Below are positions 29,379 to 40,723 of a DNA stretch of 64,000 nt, piece after piece. The position numbers and the translations under genes were made by a program. Source of the DNA: WTFV01 sp965203525 (GTDB lineage: Bacteria > Acidobacteriota > Vicinamibacteria > Vicinamibacterales > UBA8438). Where the stretch lies: assembly GCA_965203525.1 (NCBI GenBank), contig OZ241898.1, positions 744,001 through 808,000 on the forward strand, in the 5' to 3' direction. Under the pieces are notes generated by a model, which had not been told where the DNA came from, did not search any database, and was given only the letters and a program-made list of their open reading frames with translations. Position 1 is the stretch's first letter. Each line of letters starts with the position of its first letter.

Positions 29379-30146
29379 ATGAAGATCGCCGTTTGCATCA
29401 AGCAGGTCGTGACCCGCGACTGGCCGTTGCGCGCGGCCGAGTCCGCGGCGTGGGTGCGCGACGACGACGCCGCCTTCGAGATGAACGAGCCGGACGCCTA
29501 CGCGCTCGAGGAGGCGTTGCGGCTGAAGGAGCGCCACGGCGGCGAGGTGGTCGTCTGCTCGGCCGGTCCGGCGCGGGTCAGCCAGGTCATCCGCGAGGCG
29601 CTCGCCCGCGGCGCCGACCGCGCCGTCCACGTCGAGAGCGACGCGCTCGCCACGGCCGGGGCGGACGCGGTGGCGGCGGCGCTGGCCGGCGCGATGGCGG
29701 ACGAGTCGTTCGATCTGGTGCTGACCGGGCTGCAGTCCGACGACCAGGGGTTCGGGCAGACCGGCGTCGTCCTGGCGGAGCGCCTCGGGCTGCCGCACGC
29801 CACGATCATCATGGAGGTCGACGTCGCGGCCGGCGGCGGCTCCCTGCGGGTGAAGCGGGAGCTCGAGAGCGGCTGGTTCCAGTGGGTGTCGATGCCGCTG
29901 CCGGCCCTGCTCACCATTCAGAGCGGCATCAACCAGCTCCGCTACGCCACGCTGCGCGGCATCATGGCGGCCAAGCGGAAGGAGGTCCGCACCGTGCCTC
30001 CCGCCGGCATCGAGGCGCAGGGGCCGCGGATCGTCGAGCTGTACGTTCCCGAAAAGACGAGCGCCACCCGGTTCCTCGACGGTCCGGCGCCGGAGGCGGC
30101 GCGCGAGCTCGTGCGGCTGCTGCGGGAAGAAGCGAGGGTGTTGTGA
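29379..30146 (+). CDS. etfB: Electron transfer flavoprotein beta subunit
   Basis: A 255-residue ETF beta subunit, which together with EtfA carries electrons from acyl-CoA dehydrogenases to the quinone pool. Visible blocks: MKIAVCIKQVVTRDWP, FEMNEPDAYALEEAL, LVLTGLQSDDQGFGQTG and LPALLTIQSGINQLRYATL. It is upstream of etfA with a 4-base overlap and of the ETF-quinone oxidoreductase gene, giving a complete electron transfer module. A GGGGAGAAACC sequence sits before the start. Confidence 0.95.
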   Translation: MKIAVCIKQVVTRDWPLRAAESAAWVRDDDAAFEMNEPDAYALEEALRLKERHGGEVVVCSAGPARVSQVIREALARGADRAVHVESDALATAGADAVAAALAGAMADESFDLVLTGLQSDDQGFGQTGVVLAERLGLPHATIIMEVDVAAGGGSLRVKRELESGWFQWVSMPLPALLTIQSGINQLRYATLRGIMAAKRKEVRTVPPAGIEAQGPRIVELYVPEKTSATRFLDGPAPEAARELVRLLREEARVL

Positions 30147-31108
30147 TTCTGGTCATCGCGGAGCAGCGCGGCGGGGCGCCGAACCCCGCCACCTGGGAGA
30201 CGGTGGCGGCGGCGCAGCAGATGGACGGGCCGGTGACCGTGGCGGTGGCCGGGGGCGGCGCGCGGAAGGCGGCCGTGGAACTGGCGGCGGCGGACGTGGC
30301 CGAGGTGCTCGCCGTCGAGGACGACGCGCTTGAGCCGTACACGCCGGACGGCTTCGTCGCCGCGCTGGCGCAGGTGGTGCGGGGGACCGGTCCCGGCCTC
30401 GTGCTGTTCCCGCACACCTATCAGACCCGCGACTACGCGCCGGCTCTCGCGGCGCGCCTCGGCCGCGTGCTGATCCCCGACTGCATCGGCTCGAAGGCGC
30501 GGGACGGGCGGCGGGTGTTCGTGCGGCCGATGTTCCAGGGCAAGTTCGTGGCCGACGTGCTGCCGGAGGGCCCGGCGCCGCACTTCGCCAGCTTCCAGCT
30601 CGGCGCGTACCGCGCCGACGCCTGCGTGCGCGGCGCGGTGCCGGCGGCGGTCCGGCCGTTCGCCGCGGAGGTCTCCGCGGCGGCGATCCGCCAGCGGCCG
30701 GAGGCCCCGTTCCGGGAGGCGAAGCAGGCCGTCGACCTGACCCAGGCCGAGCGGATCGTCGCCGTCGGCCGCGGCATCAAGGGCCAGGAGCATCTGCCGC
30801 TGGCGCAGGATCTGGCGCGGGCGCTCGACGCCGAGCTGGCCGCGTCCCGGCCGATCTGCGACTCCGGCTGGCTGCCGATGGACCGGCAGATCGGCAGCTC
30901 GGGCCAGACCGTGGCGCCGAAGCTGTATCTCGCGGTCGGCATCTCCGGGGCGATCCAGCATCTGGTCGGGATGAAGGGCGCCCGCACCATCGTCGCCGTC
31001 AACAAGGACGCCGACGCCCCCATCTTCGAGGTGGCCGACTACGGCATCGTCGGCGACCTGTTCGAGGTCGTGCCCGCGATCCGGGCGGCGCTCGACGCCG
31101 AGGCGTAG
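30143..31108 (+). CDS. etfA: Electron transfer flavoprotein alpha subunit
   Basis: A 321-residue ETF alpha subunit. The N-terminal domain starts VILVIAEQRGG. The FAD domain carries AERIVAVGRGIKGQEH, then SRPICDSGWLPMDRQIGSSG and the family's LYLAVGISGAIQHLVGMK and IVAVNKDADAPIFEVADYG. GTG 30143 overlaps the etfB stop (GTGA). Confidence 0.95.
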   Translation: MILVIAEQRGGAPNPATWETVAAAQQMDGPVTVAVAGGGARKAAVELAAADVAEVLAVEDDALEPYTPDGFVAALAQVVRGTGPGLVLFPHTYQTRDYAPALAARLGRVLIPDCIGSKARDGRRVFVRPMFQGKFVADVLPEGPAPHFASFQLGAYRADACVRGAVPAAVRPFAAEVSAAAIRQRPEAPFREAKQAVDLTQAERIVAVGRGIKGQEHLPLAQDLARALDAELAASRPICDSGWLPMDRQIGSSGQTVAPKLYLAVGISGAIQHLVGMKGARTIVAVNKDADAPIFEVADYGIVGDLFEVVPAIRAALDAEA

Positions 31109-31141
31109 CGATGTTCCTCGGCGCGCCCGGGGGAGGCTGAC

Positions 31142-32800
31142 GTGGAGCGCGAGACGCTCGACGTCGACGTGCTCGTCGTCGGCGGCGGTCCGGCCGGCCT
31201 GGCCGCCGCTTGGCGTCTGGCGCGGCTGAACGCCGAGCAGGGCGGGGAGCCGCTGACGGTGGCGGTCCTGGAGAAGGCGCGCACGGCCGGCGCCCACGCG
31301 CTCTCGGGGGCGGTGTTCGACCCGTCGGCGCTCTTCGACCTGATGCCGGACTGGAAGAGCCGCGGCGCGCCGCTCGACGTCCCCGTCCGCGGCGACCGCG
31401 TCTACTTTCTGACCGCGCGCCGCGCGCTGCCGTTTCCGGTCACGCCGCCGCCCCTGCGCAACCACGGCCACTACGTGGTCTCGCTCAACCGGCTCGTGAG
31501 GTGGCTTGCCGGGCAGGTCGAGGCGGCCGGCGTCGACGTCTTCACCGGATTCGCCGGAACGGAGCTGCTCTACGAAGGGGAGCGGGTCGTCGGGGTGCGC
31601 ACCGGCGACCGCGGCCGCGACCGGCGCGGCGAGCGCAAGGCGGCCTTCGAGCCGGGGGTCGACGTCCGCGCCAAGGTGACGGTGCTGGCCGACGGCGTGC
31701 GCGGCAACCTCACCAAGACGCTGATCCGCCGGTTCGGTCTCGACGCGGGACGTGCGCCGCAGAGCTACGCCATCGGCATCAAGGAGCTGTGGGACGTCGA
31801 CCGGGACCGCCTGGCCGCCGGGTCCGTGATCCACACGCTGGGCCACCCCCTCCGCCACGAGGAGTTCGGGGGCGGGTTCGTCTACGCGCTGCCGGACGGC
31901 CGCCTGTCGGTCGGGTTCGTCGCCGGGCTCGACTACCGCGACCCGCTGTTCGATCCGCACGTGGCGTTCCAGCGCTTCAAGCGCCACCCGCTCGTCTCGA
32001 ACCTGCTCGCCGGCGGCCAGATGGTGCGCTACGGGGCCAAGGCGCTCCCGGAAGGGGGCTGGCACGCGCTGCCGCGCTGCCACGTCGACGGCGCCCTGAT
32101 CGTGGGCGACGCAGCCGGCTTCCTCAACTCGTTGCGGCTGAAGGGCATCCACCTCGCGATGCGCAGCGGAGCGTGCGCGGCGGAGGTGGCGTTCCGCGCG
32201 GTGCGCGAGAACGACCTCTCCGGCCGGCGGCTGTCCGAGTACGCCCGCCTCGTGGAGGAGGGTCCGATCCGGCGCGAGCTGTACCCGGTGCGCAACGTGC
32301 ACCAGAGTTTCGCCGGGGGGCTGCTGGCCGGCCTGCTCTATTCCGGCCTGTCGCTGCTGGCCGGCGGCTGGTGGATCCGCGATCCGCTGCCGTCCCATCC
32401 GGGCCACGAGCGGATCCGGACCGTGGCGCGATACTTCGGCGGTCGCACGCCGCCCGAGCCGCCGGCCGCGCCGATCGACCGCGCGCTGACGTTCGACCGG
32501 CTGACCAACGTGCACTATTCGGGCACGCGCCACGACGAGGACCAGCCGTCGCACCTGCTCGTCGCCGACACCGACGTCTGCCGCACGCGCTGCCTCGAGG
32601 AGTACCGCAACCCCTGCACCCGCTTCTGTCCGGCCAACGTGTACGAGATGGTCGACGCCGAGGCGGGGGCGGGCAAGCGGCTGCAGGTCAACGCCTCGAA
32701 CTGCGTCCACTGCAAGACGTGCGACATCATGGATCCCTACCAGATCATCGACTGGGTGCCGCCGGAAGGCGGCGGCGGTCCGTCCTACGAAGGCATGTGA
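31142..32800 (+). CDS. Electron transfer flavoprotein-ubiquinone/menaquinone oxidoreductase
   Basis: A 552-residue ETF dehydrogenase. The FAD dinucleotide motif VLVVGGGPAGLAAAWRLAR is at residue ~10 and GDAAGFLNSLRLKGIHLAM lies mid-protein. A C-terminal ferredoxin-like domain binds a 4Fe-4S cluster (CTRFCPANVYEMV, NASNCVHCKTCDIMDP). It is membrane-associated and passes electrons from ETF to quinone, presumably the menaquinone made by the genes at 13-20 kb. It follows etfA by 33 bases and overlaps the acyltransferase gene. Confidence 0.94.
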   Translation: MERETLDVDVLVVGGGPAGLAAAWRLARLNAEQGGEPLTVAVLEKARTAGAHALSGAVFDPSALFDLMPDWKSRGAPLDVPVRGDRVYFLTARRALPFPVTPPPLRNHGHYVVSLNRLVRWLAGQVEAAGVDVFTGFAGTELLYEGERVVGVRTGDRGRDRRGERKAAFEPGVDVRAKVTVLADGVRGNLTKTLIRRFGLDAGRAPQSYAIGIKELWDVDRDRLAAGSVIHTLGHPLRHEEFGGGFVYALPDGRLSVGFVAGLDYRDPLFDPHVAFQRFKRHPLVSNLLAGGQMVRYGAKALPEGGWHALPRCHVDGALIVGDAAGFLNSLRLKGIHLAMRSGACAAEVAFRAVRENDLSGRRLSEYARLVEEGPIRRELYPVRNVHQSFAGGLLAGLLYSGLSLLAGGWWIRDPLPSHPGHERIRTVARYFGGRTPPEPPAAPIDRALTFDRLTNVHYSGTRHDEDQPSHLLVADTDVCRTRCLEEYRNPCTRFCPANVYEMVDAEAGAGKRLQVNASNCVHCKTCDIMDPYQIIDWVPPEGGGGPSYEGM

Positions 32801-33507
32801 GCCGCGCCGCTACGCGCCGGCGTCTGTCCTCCCGCCAGGTGGCCGCGGCCGCGGCGATCGCGGCGGCGGGACAGCCGGTGCTCGCCGCCCTCTGCCGGAC
32901 GCTCCGCTGGACGGTCGAGGGGTTGCGGCACTACGACGCGGTTCGGGCGTCGGGCCGGCAGCCGGTCCTGGCCTTCTGGCACGGCCGCATCGTGCACGCC
33001 ACCTGGTTCTTCCGCCGCCGCGGCATCGTCGTCATGATCAGCGAGAACTTCGACGGCGAGTGGATCGGGCGGCTCATCGAGAAGTTCGGCTACCGCACGG
33101 CGCGCGGCTCGACGTCGCGCGGCGGGGCCCGCGCCCTGGTCCGGATGCGGCGCCTGGCGGCGGACGGCGCGCCGACCGGGTTCGCGGTGGACGGCCCGCG
33201 CGGTCCGGCCCGCTCGGTGCAGCCCGGCGCGGTCTGGCTGGCGAGCCTCACCGGCAACCCGGTGCTGCCGTTCCACGCCGAGGCCGACCGCTTCTGGACG
33301 GCGCGGAGCTGGGACGGGACGCAGGTGCCGAAGCCGTTCGCCCGCGCCGCGATGGTGGTCGGGGCGCCGATCGAGGTGCCGCGGGCGGCCGGTCCCGAGC
33401 TGATCGAAGGCAAGCGGCTGGAGCTGGCGCGGTCGCTGCGGACGGCGTCGGAACGCGCGCGGGCGCTCGCGGGCCGCGCCGCCGCCGGCCCGCGACCCCG
33501 GCGTTGA
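32797..33507 (+). CDS. DUF374 lysophospholipid acyltransferase-family protein
   Basis: A 236-residue protein of the DUF374 group. It has an acceptor/active block FWHGRIVHATWFF (the His of the HxxxxD-like site), then GYRTARGSTSRGGARAL and FAVDGPRGPARSVQPG, a signature typical of DUF374. Related enzymes acylate lipid precursors; the substrate is not known. GTG 32797 overlaps the ETF-QO stop. It is the last intact gene before the mobile-element region. Confidence 0.88.
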   Translation: MSRAATRRRLSSRQVAAAAAIAAAGQPVLAALCRTLRWTVEGLRHYDAVRASGRQPVLAFWHGRIVHATWFFRRRGIVVMISENFDGEWIGRLIEKFGYRTARGSTSRGGARALVRMRRLAADGAPTGFAVDGPRGPARSVQPGAVWLASLTGNPVLPFHAEADRFWTARSWDGTQVPKPFARAAMVVGAPIEVPRAAGPELIEGKRLELARSLRTASERARALAGRAAAGPRPRR

Positions 33508-33514
33508 CGCGGAG

Positions 33515-34177
33515 TCACCGGGCCGGCAGGGAGACTGCTGTCATATGGCGCATGCCCGTGCGAACGACCTTGGACGTCACGAACGCGCCCCCTGGCCGTT
33601 TGCGCGTCGCAATGCCCGCCGAGCGCATCACCCGCGCCACCCGCTTGCGGCTCGCCGCGGCCCCGCCTGCCGACAGTTCCGCCTGAATCCGGGGCGCGCC
33701 ATACGTCCCGCGGCTGCGGGCGTGGATCGCGCTGACGCGGACCGTCAGGTCCGCGTCAGCCTGCGCCCGGACGGACGCACCCCGCCGACGCCACGCATGG
33801 TACCCGCTCGGGGAGACACCGAGCACCCGGGCCATGGTGGCGATCCGGAAGCGGGCCTGATTCGCGCTCATGAAACCGGTAGATCCCCCGGATCCGGTCT
33901 CCCGCGCGAACCAGGCCGTGGCTTTTGCCAGGATCTCTCGCTCTTCCCGCAGCCGCCGGTTCTCCCGGCGCAGCCGGCGCATCTCCTCACGCTCCCCGGT
34001 GCGCAGGCCGTCGGTGCGCTCGCCTGCGTCCCGGCCGGCCTGCGCGACCCAGTTCCGGATGGCCTGGGCCGACGGCTCGAACTCCCGCGCCAGGGCCTCC
34101 GGCGTGCGCCCCGACCGGACCAGCTCGACCATCTGCCGGCGGAACTCCGCCGCATACGGCGGTCTCGATTTCGGCAT
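33515..34177 (-). pseudogene. IS3-type transposase OrfA plus truncated OrfB
   Basis: Reading on the minus strand, the protein begins MPKSRPPYAAEFRRQM with an HTH (PEALAREFEPSAQAIRNWV), then a Leu-zipper-like coiled coil (MRRLRRENRRLREEREIL): this is OrfA. It runs in frame into the OrfB start (FMSANQARFRIATMARVLG, GYHAWRRR, RGTYGAPRIQAEL, SRKRVARVMR) but stops soon after, lacking the rve/DDE domain. In most IS3 elements OrfB is in the -1 frame, so the in-frame join is itself odd and may reflect decay. It cannot transpose by itself. Confidence 0.8.
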
Positions 34178-34232
34178 CGCGAATACCTCCTCCTCCCAAC
34201 AGGATAGGTGTCCACGAAACCGGGGCAACTCC
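33515..34232 (-). mobile_element. IS3-family insertion sequence remnant
   Basis: The remnant carries the orfA-type helix-turn-helix protein and only the first part of orfB; the DDE catalytic domain is missing. The 5' end lies about 34232, where IS sequence (reverse strand TGGAGTTGCCCCGG) abruptly follows the AAA ATPase codons for AHLNAM. The other end is not recognisable and is probably lost near 33540. The element interrupts the ATPase gene at 34233. Confidence 0.75.
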
Positions 34233-34797
34233 ACATCGCGTTCAGGTGGGCGCGCAGGCTCGGGGTGCCCGCCAGCACCAGCAGGAAGGGGAGCGTCCTG
34301 CCGATCTGCTGACCGGCGTTCAGCAGCGCGCGGCCGACATGGACGTCGAGCGTGTGCGCCTCGTCGATCAGCAGGAGCAGCGGCCCCTTTCGCGCGCGCG
34401 CACGGAGCGCCTCGTCCAGCGGCGGGAGGCCGTCCCGTCCCGTCCGCCACGTGATCCCGCGCACGGAGACCTGTCCCGGCGCGAGACGCCGCCACCAGGA
34501 GGCGGGCGCGAGGCGTTCGACCAGTCGGGCCTCGGTGGGAATGCCGGCCGGCGTGAGCGAAAGGACCTCGACGCCGGCGTACGAGGCGGCTGCTTCCTGC
34601 CGCAGCCAGACGAGCAGGGCGGTCTTGCCGTTGCCGCGCGGCCCGTGCAGCACCAGATCGCGCGGCGGCGCGAGGCCGTCCCGCAGATCGCCGAGAAGAT
34701 CCCGGCAAAGCGCCTGCTCGGACGCGCGGCCCGCCAGATACGGCGGCAGTCCTCCCGCACCGGGTCGAAACGGTCCCTGCCGGCTTCGCGTCCCCAT
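34233..34797 (-). pseudogene. AAA ATPase N-terminal fragment, interrupted by the IS3 remnant
   Basis: A minus-strand ORF starting MGTRSRQGPFRPGAGG encodes an ATP-binding domain with Walker A LHGPRGNGKTALLVWL and Walker B PLLLLIDEAHTLDVHVG, then LVLAGTPSLRAHLNAM. At that point IS sequence begins, so the C-terminal half is absent. It looks like the general AAA ATP-binding proteins of unknown role (AAA_16-like). No other piece of the gene is visible beyond the IS at 33.5 kb. Confidence 0.75.
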
Positions 34798-34925
34798 CGG
34801 CGCACCGGACCCGCGCGGCGACCTGCGCCGCATCCGCCGGCCGGGCCGGCGCAACGCCGCGGCCGGCCCGGCGGGTCGTCGGAGGCGGAGTTTCCCGGAG
34901 TCGAGCGGGCCGATCTCCAGTCTAG

Positions 34926-35009
34926 CAGCCCATGGTAAACCCCGCGTCGCACCGAGACGGGCGGGGCGCCCGGCTGACAAGGCGTGAGGAGGGAGCATGT
35001 CGGTCCTAT
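34926..35009 (+). repeat. Partial copy of the ~157-bp MITE-like element
   Basis: The first ~84 bases repeat the left half of the element at 35010 nearly exactly, starting CAGCCCATGG and including the GACGGGCGGGGCGCCCGGCT core. They stop where the full copy begins. Either the second copy inserted into the first or a tandem duplicate was truncated. Confidence 0.8.
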
Positions 35010-35166
35010 CAGCCCGTGGTGAAAACCCCGCGTCGCACCGAGACGGGCGGGGCGCCCGGCTGGCAAGGCGTGAGGAGGGAGCATATCGGCCCTGTGCGAC
35101 CGACGAACGACGCAGTGCAGCCGGGATGCGGCGCCCGTCGAATGCAGCGGGGATCACCACGGGCTG
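35010..35166 (+). mobile_element. MITE-like element, full copy A (157 bp)
   Basis: The element starts CAGCCCGTGGTGAA and ends in the inverted form TCACCACGGGCTG. It has no coding capacity of its own. A full copy in opposite orientation is at 36713, and a partial copy lies directly upstream. Short terminal inverted repeats, fixed length and several copies fit a miniature element moved by a transposase encoded elsewhere. A REP/RAYT-type palindromic repeat is the alternative. Confidence 0.78.
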
Positions 35167-35207
35167 CTGTGCCCGGTCCCGCCGTCCGGCAGCTCGCGGC
35201 GGCGCGG

Positions 35208-35213
35208 TATGAT
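35208..35213 (+). promoter_or_regulatory. -10 box for larA, leaderless spacing
   Basis: TATGAT ends six bases before ATG 35220. Transcription would then start at or next to the start codon. No Shine-Dalgarno sequence is visible, in keeping with a leaderless mRNA. Confidence 0.5.
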
Positions 35214-35219
35214 GCGCGC

Positions 35220-36488
35220 ATGCGCGTCGAGCTCGCATACGGCCGCGGACGCCTGCCGGTGGAGTTCCCGGCCGGCCGCACCACGGTGCTGGAGCCGTCG
35301 TACGTCGAAGGCCTGCCGGACGAGGAGGCGGCGATCCGCCACGCGCTCCGGATGCCGCTGGGGACCCCGCCGCTCGCGTCCCTCGTCGGCGCCGGCCGGA
35401 CCGTTGCGATCTCGGTCTGCGACGTCACGCGGCCGATGCCGAGCCACACGCTGCTGCCGGTGCTGCTGGGCGAGCTGGCGCACGTGCGGGACGAGCGGAT
35501 CGTCATCCTGATCGCGACCGGGACGCACCGCCCCAACGACCGCGGCGAACTGGTCGAGATGCTCGGCGCGCCGATCGTCGACCGCTACCGCATCGTCAAC
35601 CACGACGCGTTCGACGACGCCGGACTGGCGCACCTGGGGGAGGTGGAGCCGGGCGTGCCGGTCTGGTTGAACCGGCACTGGGTCGATGCCGACGTCCGCA
35701 TCACGACCGGCTTCGTCGAGCCGCACTTCTTCGCCGGGTTCAGCGGCGGCCCGAAGCTGGTGGCGCCCGGGCTGGCCGGGTTCCGGACGACCATGCGGCT
35801 GCACGACGCGGAGATGATCGGCAGCCCGCGCGCGCGGTGGGGCGTCACCGAGGGCAATCCCATACACGACGCCGTCCGCCGCATCGCGGCGCGCGTCGGC
35901 GTGCACTTCAGCGTCGACGTCGCGATCAACCGCGACCGGCGGATCACGAGCGTCGCGGCGGGGGAGATCTTCGCCGCGCACAGGACGATGGCGGACCGCG
36001 TCAGGCGGAGCGCCATGCAGGCGTTCGACGCGCCGTTCGACGTGGTGGTGACGACCAACAGCGGCTACCCGCTCGACCAGAACCTGTACCAGAGCGTGAA
36101 GGGCATGTCGGCGGCGGCGCAGGTGGTCAAGCCGGGCGGGGCCGTCGTCTGCGCGGCGGAATGCGCCGACGGCCTGCCGTCGCACGGCGAGTACGGGGAC
36201 ATCCTCCGCGCCCGCGAGACGCCGGAGGCGCTGCTCCGGATGATCTGCGCGCCGGGCCACAACCGGCACGACCAGTGGGAAGTGCAGATCCAGGCGCAGA
36301 TCCAGCAGCGCGCCACCGTGTTCCTGAAGACGGACGGCCTCACGCCCGACGAGGTGCGCGCGGCGCACCTGACCCCGATCGACGACGTCGCCGGGACGAC
36401 GCGCGAGCAGCTCGACCGGGCCGGTCCTGACGCGCGCGTGTGCGTCCTGCCCGAGGGGCCGCAGACGATTCCCTATCTGGCCGGGTGA
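35220..36488 (+). CDS. larA: LarA-like nickel-dependent racemase/epimerase
   Basis: A 422-residue LarA-family protein. The N-terminal domain has AISVCDVTRPMPSHTLLPVL and VILIATGTHRPN. The centre has the block PHFFAGFSGGPKLVAPGLAG, holding the His and Lys used around the nickel-pincer cofactor in lactate racemase. LarA-type enzymes racemise or epimerise 2-hydroxyacids. The larBCE cofactor genes are not in the window, so this may act on another substrate or use cofactor genes elsewhere. It is flanked by MITE copies on both sides. Confidence 0.85.
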   Translation: MRVELAYGRGRLPVEFPAGRTTVLEPSYVEGLPDEEAAIRHALRMPLGTPPLASLVGAGRTVAISVCDVTRPMPSHTLLPVLLGELAHVRDERIVILIATGTHRPNDRGELVEMLGAPIVDRYRIVNHDAFDDAGLAHLGEVEPGVPVWLNRHWVDADVRITTGFVEPHFFAGFSGGPKLVAPGLAGFRTTMRLHDAEMIGSPRARWGVTEGNPIHDAVRRIAARVGVHFSVDVAINRDRRITSVAAGEIFAAHRTMADRVRRSAMQAFDAPFDVVVTTNSGYPLDQNLYQSVKGMSAAAQVVKPGGAVVCAAECADGLPSHGEYGDILRARETPEALLRMICAPGHNRHDQWEVQIQAQIQQRATVFLKTDGLTPDEVRAAHLTPIDDVAGTTREQLDRAGPDARVCVLPEGPQTIPYLAG

Positions 36489-36516
36489 GTAGCGGACGAC
36501 GCCGGGCTGCGAACGC

Positions 36517-36592
36517 TGGAGCCGGCGAGCGGACTCGAACCGCTGACCTGCTGATTACGAATCAGCTGCTCTACCAACTGAGCTACGCCGGC
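36517..36592 (-). tRNA. tRNA-Thr (anticodon CGT)
   Basis: On the minus strand the sequence folds as a full cloverleaf: acceptor GCCGGCG pairing with CGCCGGC, D-loop GCTCAGTTGGTAGAGC, anticodon stem GCTGA/TCAGC with loop TTCGTAA (anticodon CGT, reading ACG), and T-arm AGCGG-TTCGAGT-CCGCT. The discriminator is T, and the 3' CCA appears encoded at 36517-36519. It lies just after larA, convergent with it. Confidence 0.96.
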
Positions 36593-36712
36593 TTCCTCCG
36601 CGCGAAAGGACGGTCGATCGGGGCGCAACGTCCAAGTTGCGCGCAAGCAGGCATGTTAGCACAGGGCGTGGCGCCGGCGTGGCCTTTGCCAGATCCGCGG
36701 ACCGGCCCTTGA

Positions 36713-36870
36713 CAGCCCGTGGCGAAATCCCCGCTGCATTCGACGGGCGCCGCATCCCGGCTGCACTGCGTCGTTCGTCGGTCGCACAGGGCCGATATGC
36801 TCCCTCCTCACGCCTTGTCAGCCGGGCGCCCCGCCCGTCCCGGTGCGGCGCGGGGTTTCGCCACGGGCTG
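36713..36870 (-). mobile_element. MITE-like element, full copy B (158 bp), inverted
   Basis: This copy is in the opposite orientation to the one at 35010. It begins CAGCCCGTGGCGAAAT and ends TTTCGCCACGGGCTG, so its terminal repeats are about 15 bases long. The interior matches copy A closely. It lies between tRNA-Thr and uvrA; a TAGAAT box follows two bases later. The two copies could recombine by inversion across larA and the tRNA. Confidence 0.78.
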
Positions 36871-36940
36871 CTAGAATAGCCTGTTGCCGTCGTGGCGCGA
36901 GGCGTCGCCGTGGCGGTCGGACTCCCGTTCAGCCCGCGGC

Positions 36941-37018
36941 GCGCCACCCGCGCGGGCGCCGCCACGACCTCGCCGCGGCTGCTCTCGTGGGCGCCACCCG
37001 CGCGGGCGCCGCCACGAC
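36941..37018 (+). repeat. 28-bp direct repeat upstream of uvrA
   Basis: The 28-base sequence that begins GCGCCACCCGCGCGGG occurs at 36941-36968 and again, identically, at 36991-37018, with a 50-base period. It lies in the leader just before ATG 37023. Each copy contains a GC-rich palindromic part that could form hairpins in the mRNA. Confidence 0.75.
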
Positions 37019-37022
37019 TCGC

Positions 37023-39887
<2,865 letters not shown>

Positions 39888-39898
39888 CGGAACGCGCC

Positions 39899-40513
39899 GT
39901 GGCCGACGCGGACCGCCTGCCGCGGTCGTTCTATCGGGGCGCGCCGCTCGAGGTGGCGCGGGCGCTGCTCGGCAAGGTGGTCGTGCACCGTGGCCGCGGG
40001 AGTCCGGCGGCCGGGATGATCGTCGAGGTCGAGGCGTACGGCGGCGAGGACGATCCGGCGTGCCACGCGGCGTGCGGCCTGACGGCGCGCAACGCGCCGC
40101 TCTACGGGCCGGCCGGGTACTCCTACGTCTACTTCAACTACGGGATGCACCACCTGCTGAACGCGGTGACCGGACCGCTCGGCTTTCCGGCGGCGGTGCT
40201 CCTGCGCGCGCTCGCGCCCCTGGAGGGACTCGACGCGATGCGCCGGCGCCGGCGGCCCCGCCGGCGGGCCGCGGAACCGCCGGCCGACGCGGCGCTGTGC
40301 CGCGGGCCGGGCAATCTGACGCGGGCGCTGGGCGTCACGCTGCGGCAGAACGGGCTCGACCTGTGCGGAGAGCGTCTGCGCATCGAGGACCGCGGCCTGC
40401 CGGTCGGGCCGGTCCGCTGGGGGCCGCGCATCGGCATCACGGCCGGCACGGGCAGGCCGTGGCGCGGGTACGTCGCCGGCTGTCCCGCGGTCTCGCGCGG
40501 CGGACCGCGCTGA
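39899..40513 (+). CDS. DNA-3-methyladenine glycosylase (Mpg/AAG family)
   Basis: A 204-residue alkylbase glycosylase of the AAG/MPG fold. LPRSFYRGAPLEVARALLGK opens the domain; the catalytic-Glu block is IVEVEAYGGEDDPACHA; NAPLYGPAGYSYVYFNYGMHH and CRGPGNLTRALGV complete the set. It excises damaged purines in base-excision repair and lies 11 bases after uvrA, so the two repair genes are probably co-transcribed. GTG 39899 starts VADADRLPRSF. The TGA stop is inside the first unit of the downstream tandem repeat. Confidence 0.9.
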   Translation: MADADRLPRSFYRGAPLEVARALLGKVVVHRGRGSPAAGMIVEVEAYGGEDDPACHAACGLTARNAPLYGPAGYSYVYFNYGMHHLLNAVTGPLGFPAAVLLRALAPLEGLDAMRRRRRPRRRAAEPPADAALCRGPGNLTRALGVTLRQNGLDLCGERLRIEDRGLPVGPVRWGPRIGITAGTGRPWRGYVAGCPAVSRGGPR

Positions 40514-40660
40514 CCGCCGGCGGCGCGGGGCGCGTCGGACCACGCCGACCCCGGCGCGCGCTGACCGCCGGCGACGCGGGGCGCATCGGACCCACGCCGG
40601 CCCCGGCGCGCGCTGACCGCCGGCGGCGCGGGGCGCGTCGGACCCACGCCGGCCCCCCCT
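40507..40660 (+). repeat. Tandem repeat, ~51-52 bp unit, about three copies
   Basis: Units begin GCGCTGACCGCCGGCG at 40507, 40558 and 40610, with periods of 51 and 52 bases and a few substitutions. The array covers the end of mpg and the mpg-efp spacer. Each unit is strongly GC-rich and could fold into hairpins. There are no unique spacers, so it is not a CRISPR array. Confidence 0.85.
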
Positions 40661-40705
40661 CCCCCGGCGCCGCGAGGCGCGCTGGAACGCGCCGGTCCGC
40701 TGTAG

Positions 40706-40711
40706 TACGAT
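40706..40711 (+). promoter_or_regulatory. Possible -10 box for efp
   Basis: TACGAT lies 12 bases before ATG 40724. It is one of the few AT-containing hexamers between the tandem repeat and the gene. No clear -35 or Shine-Dalgarno sequence is visible. Confidence 0.4.
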
Positions 40712-40723
40712 CCCCGGCCGCTC

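Noticed and set aside
40507..40660. Possible CRISPR array
   Set aside because: The units are ~51 bp tandem repeats without unique spacers, and there are no cas genes.
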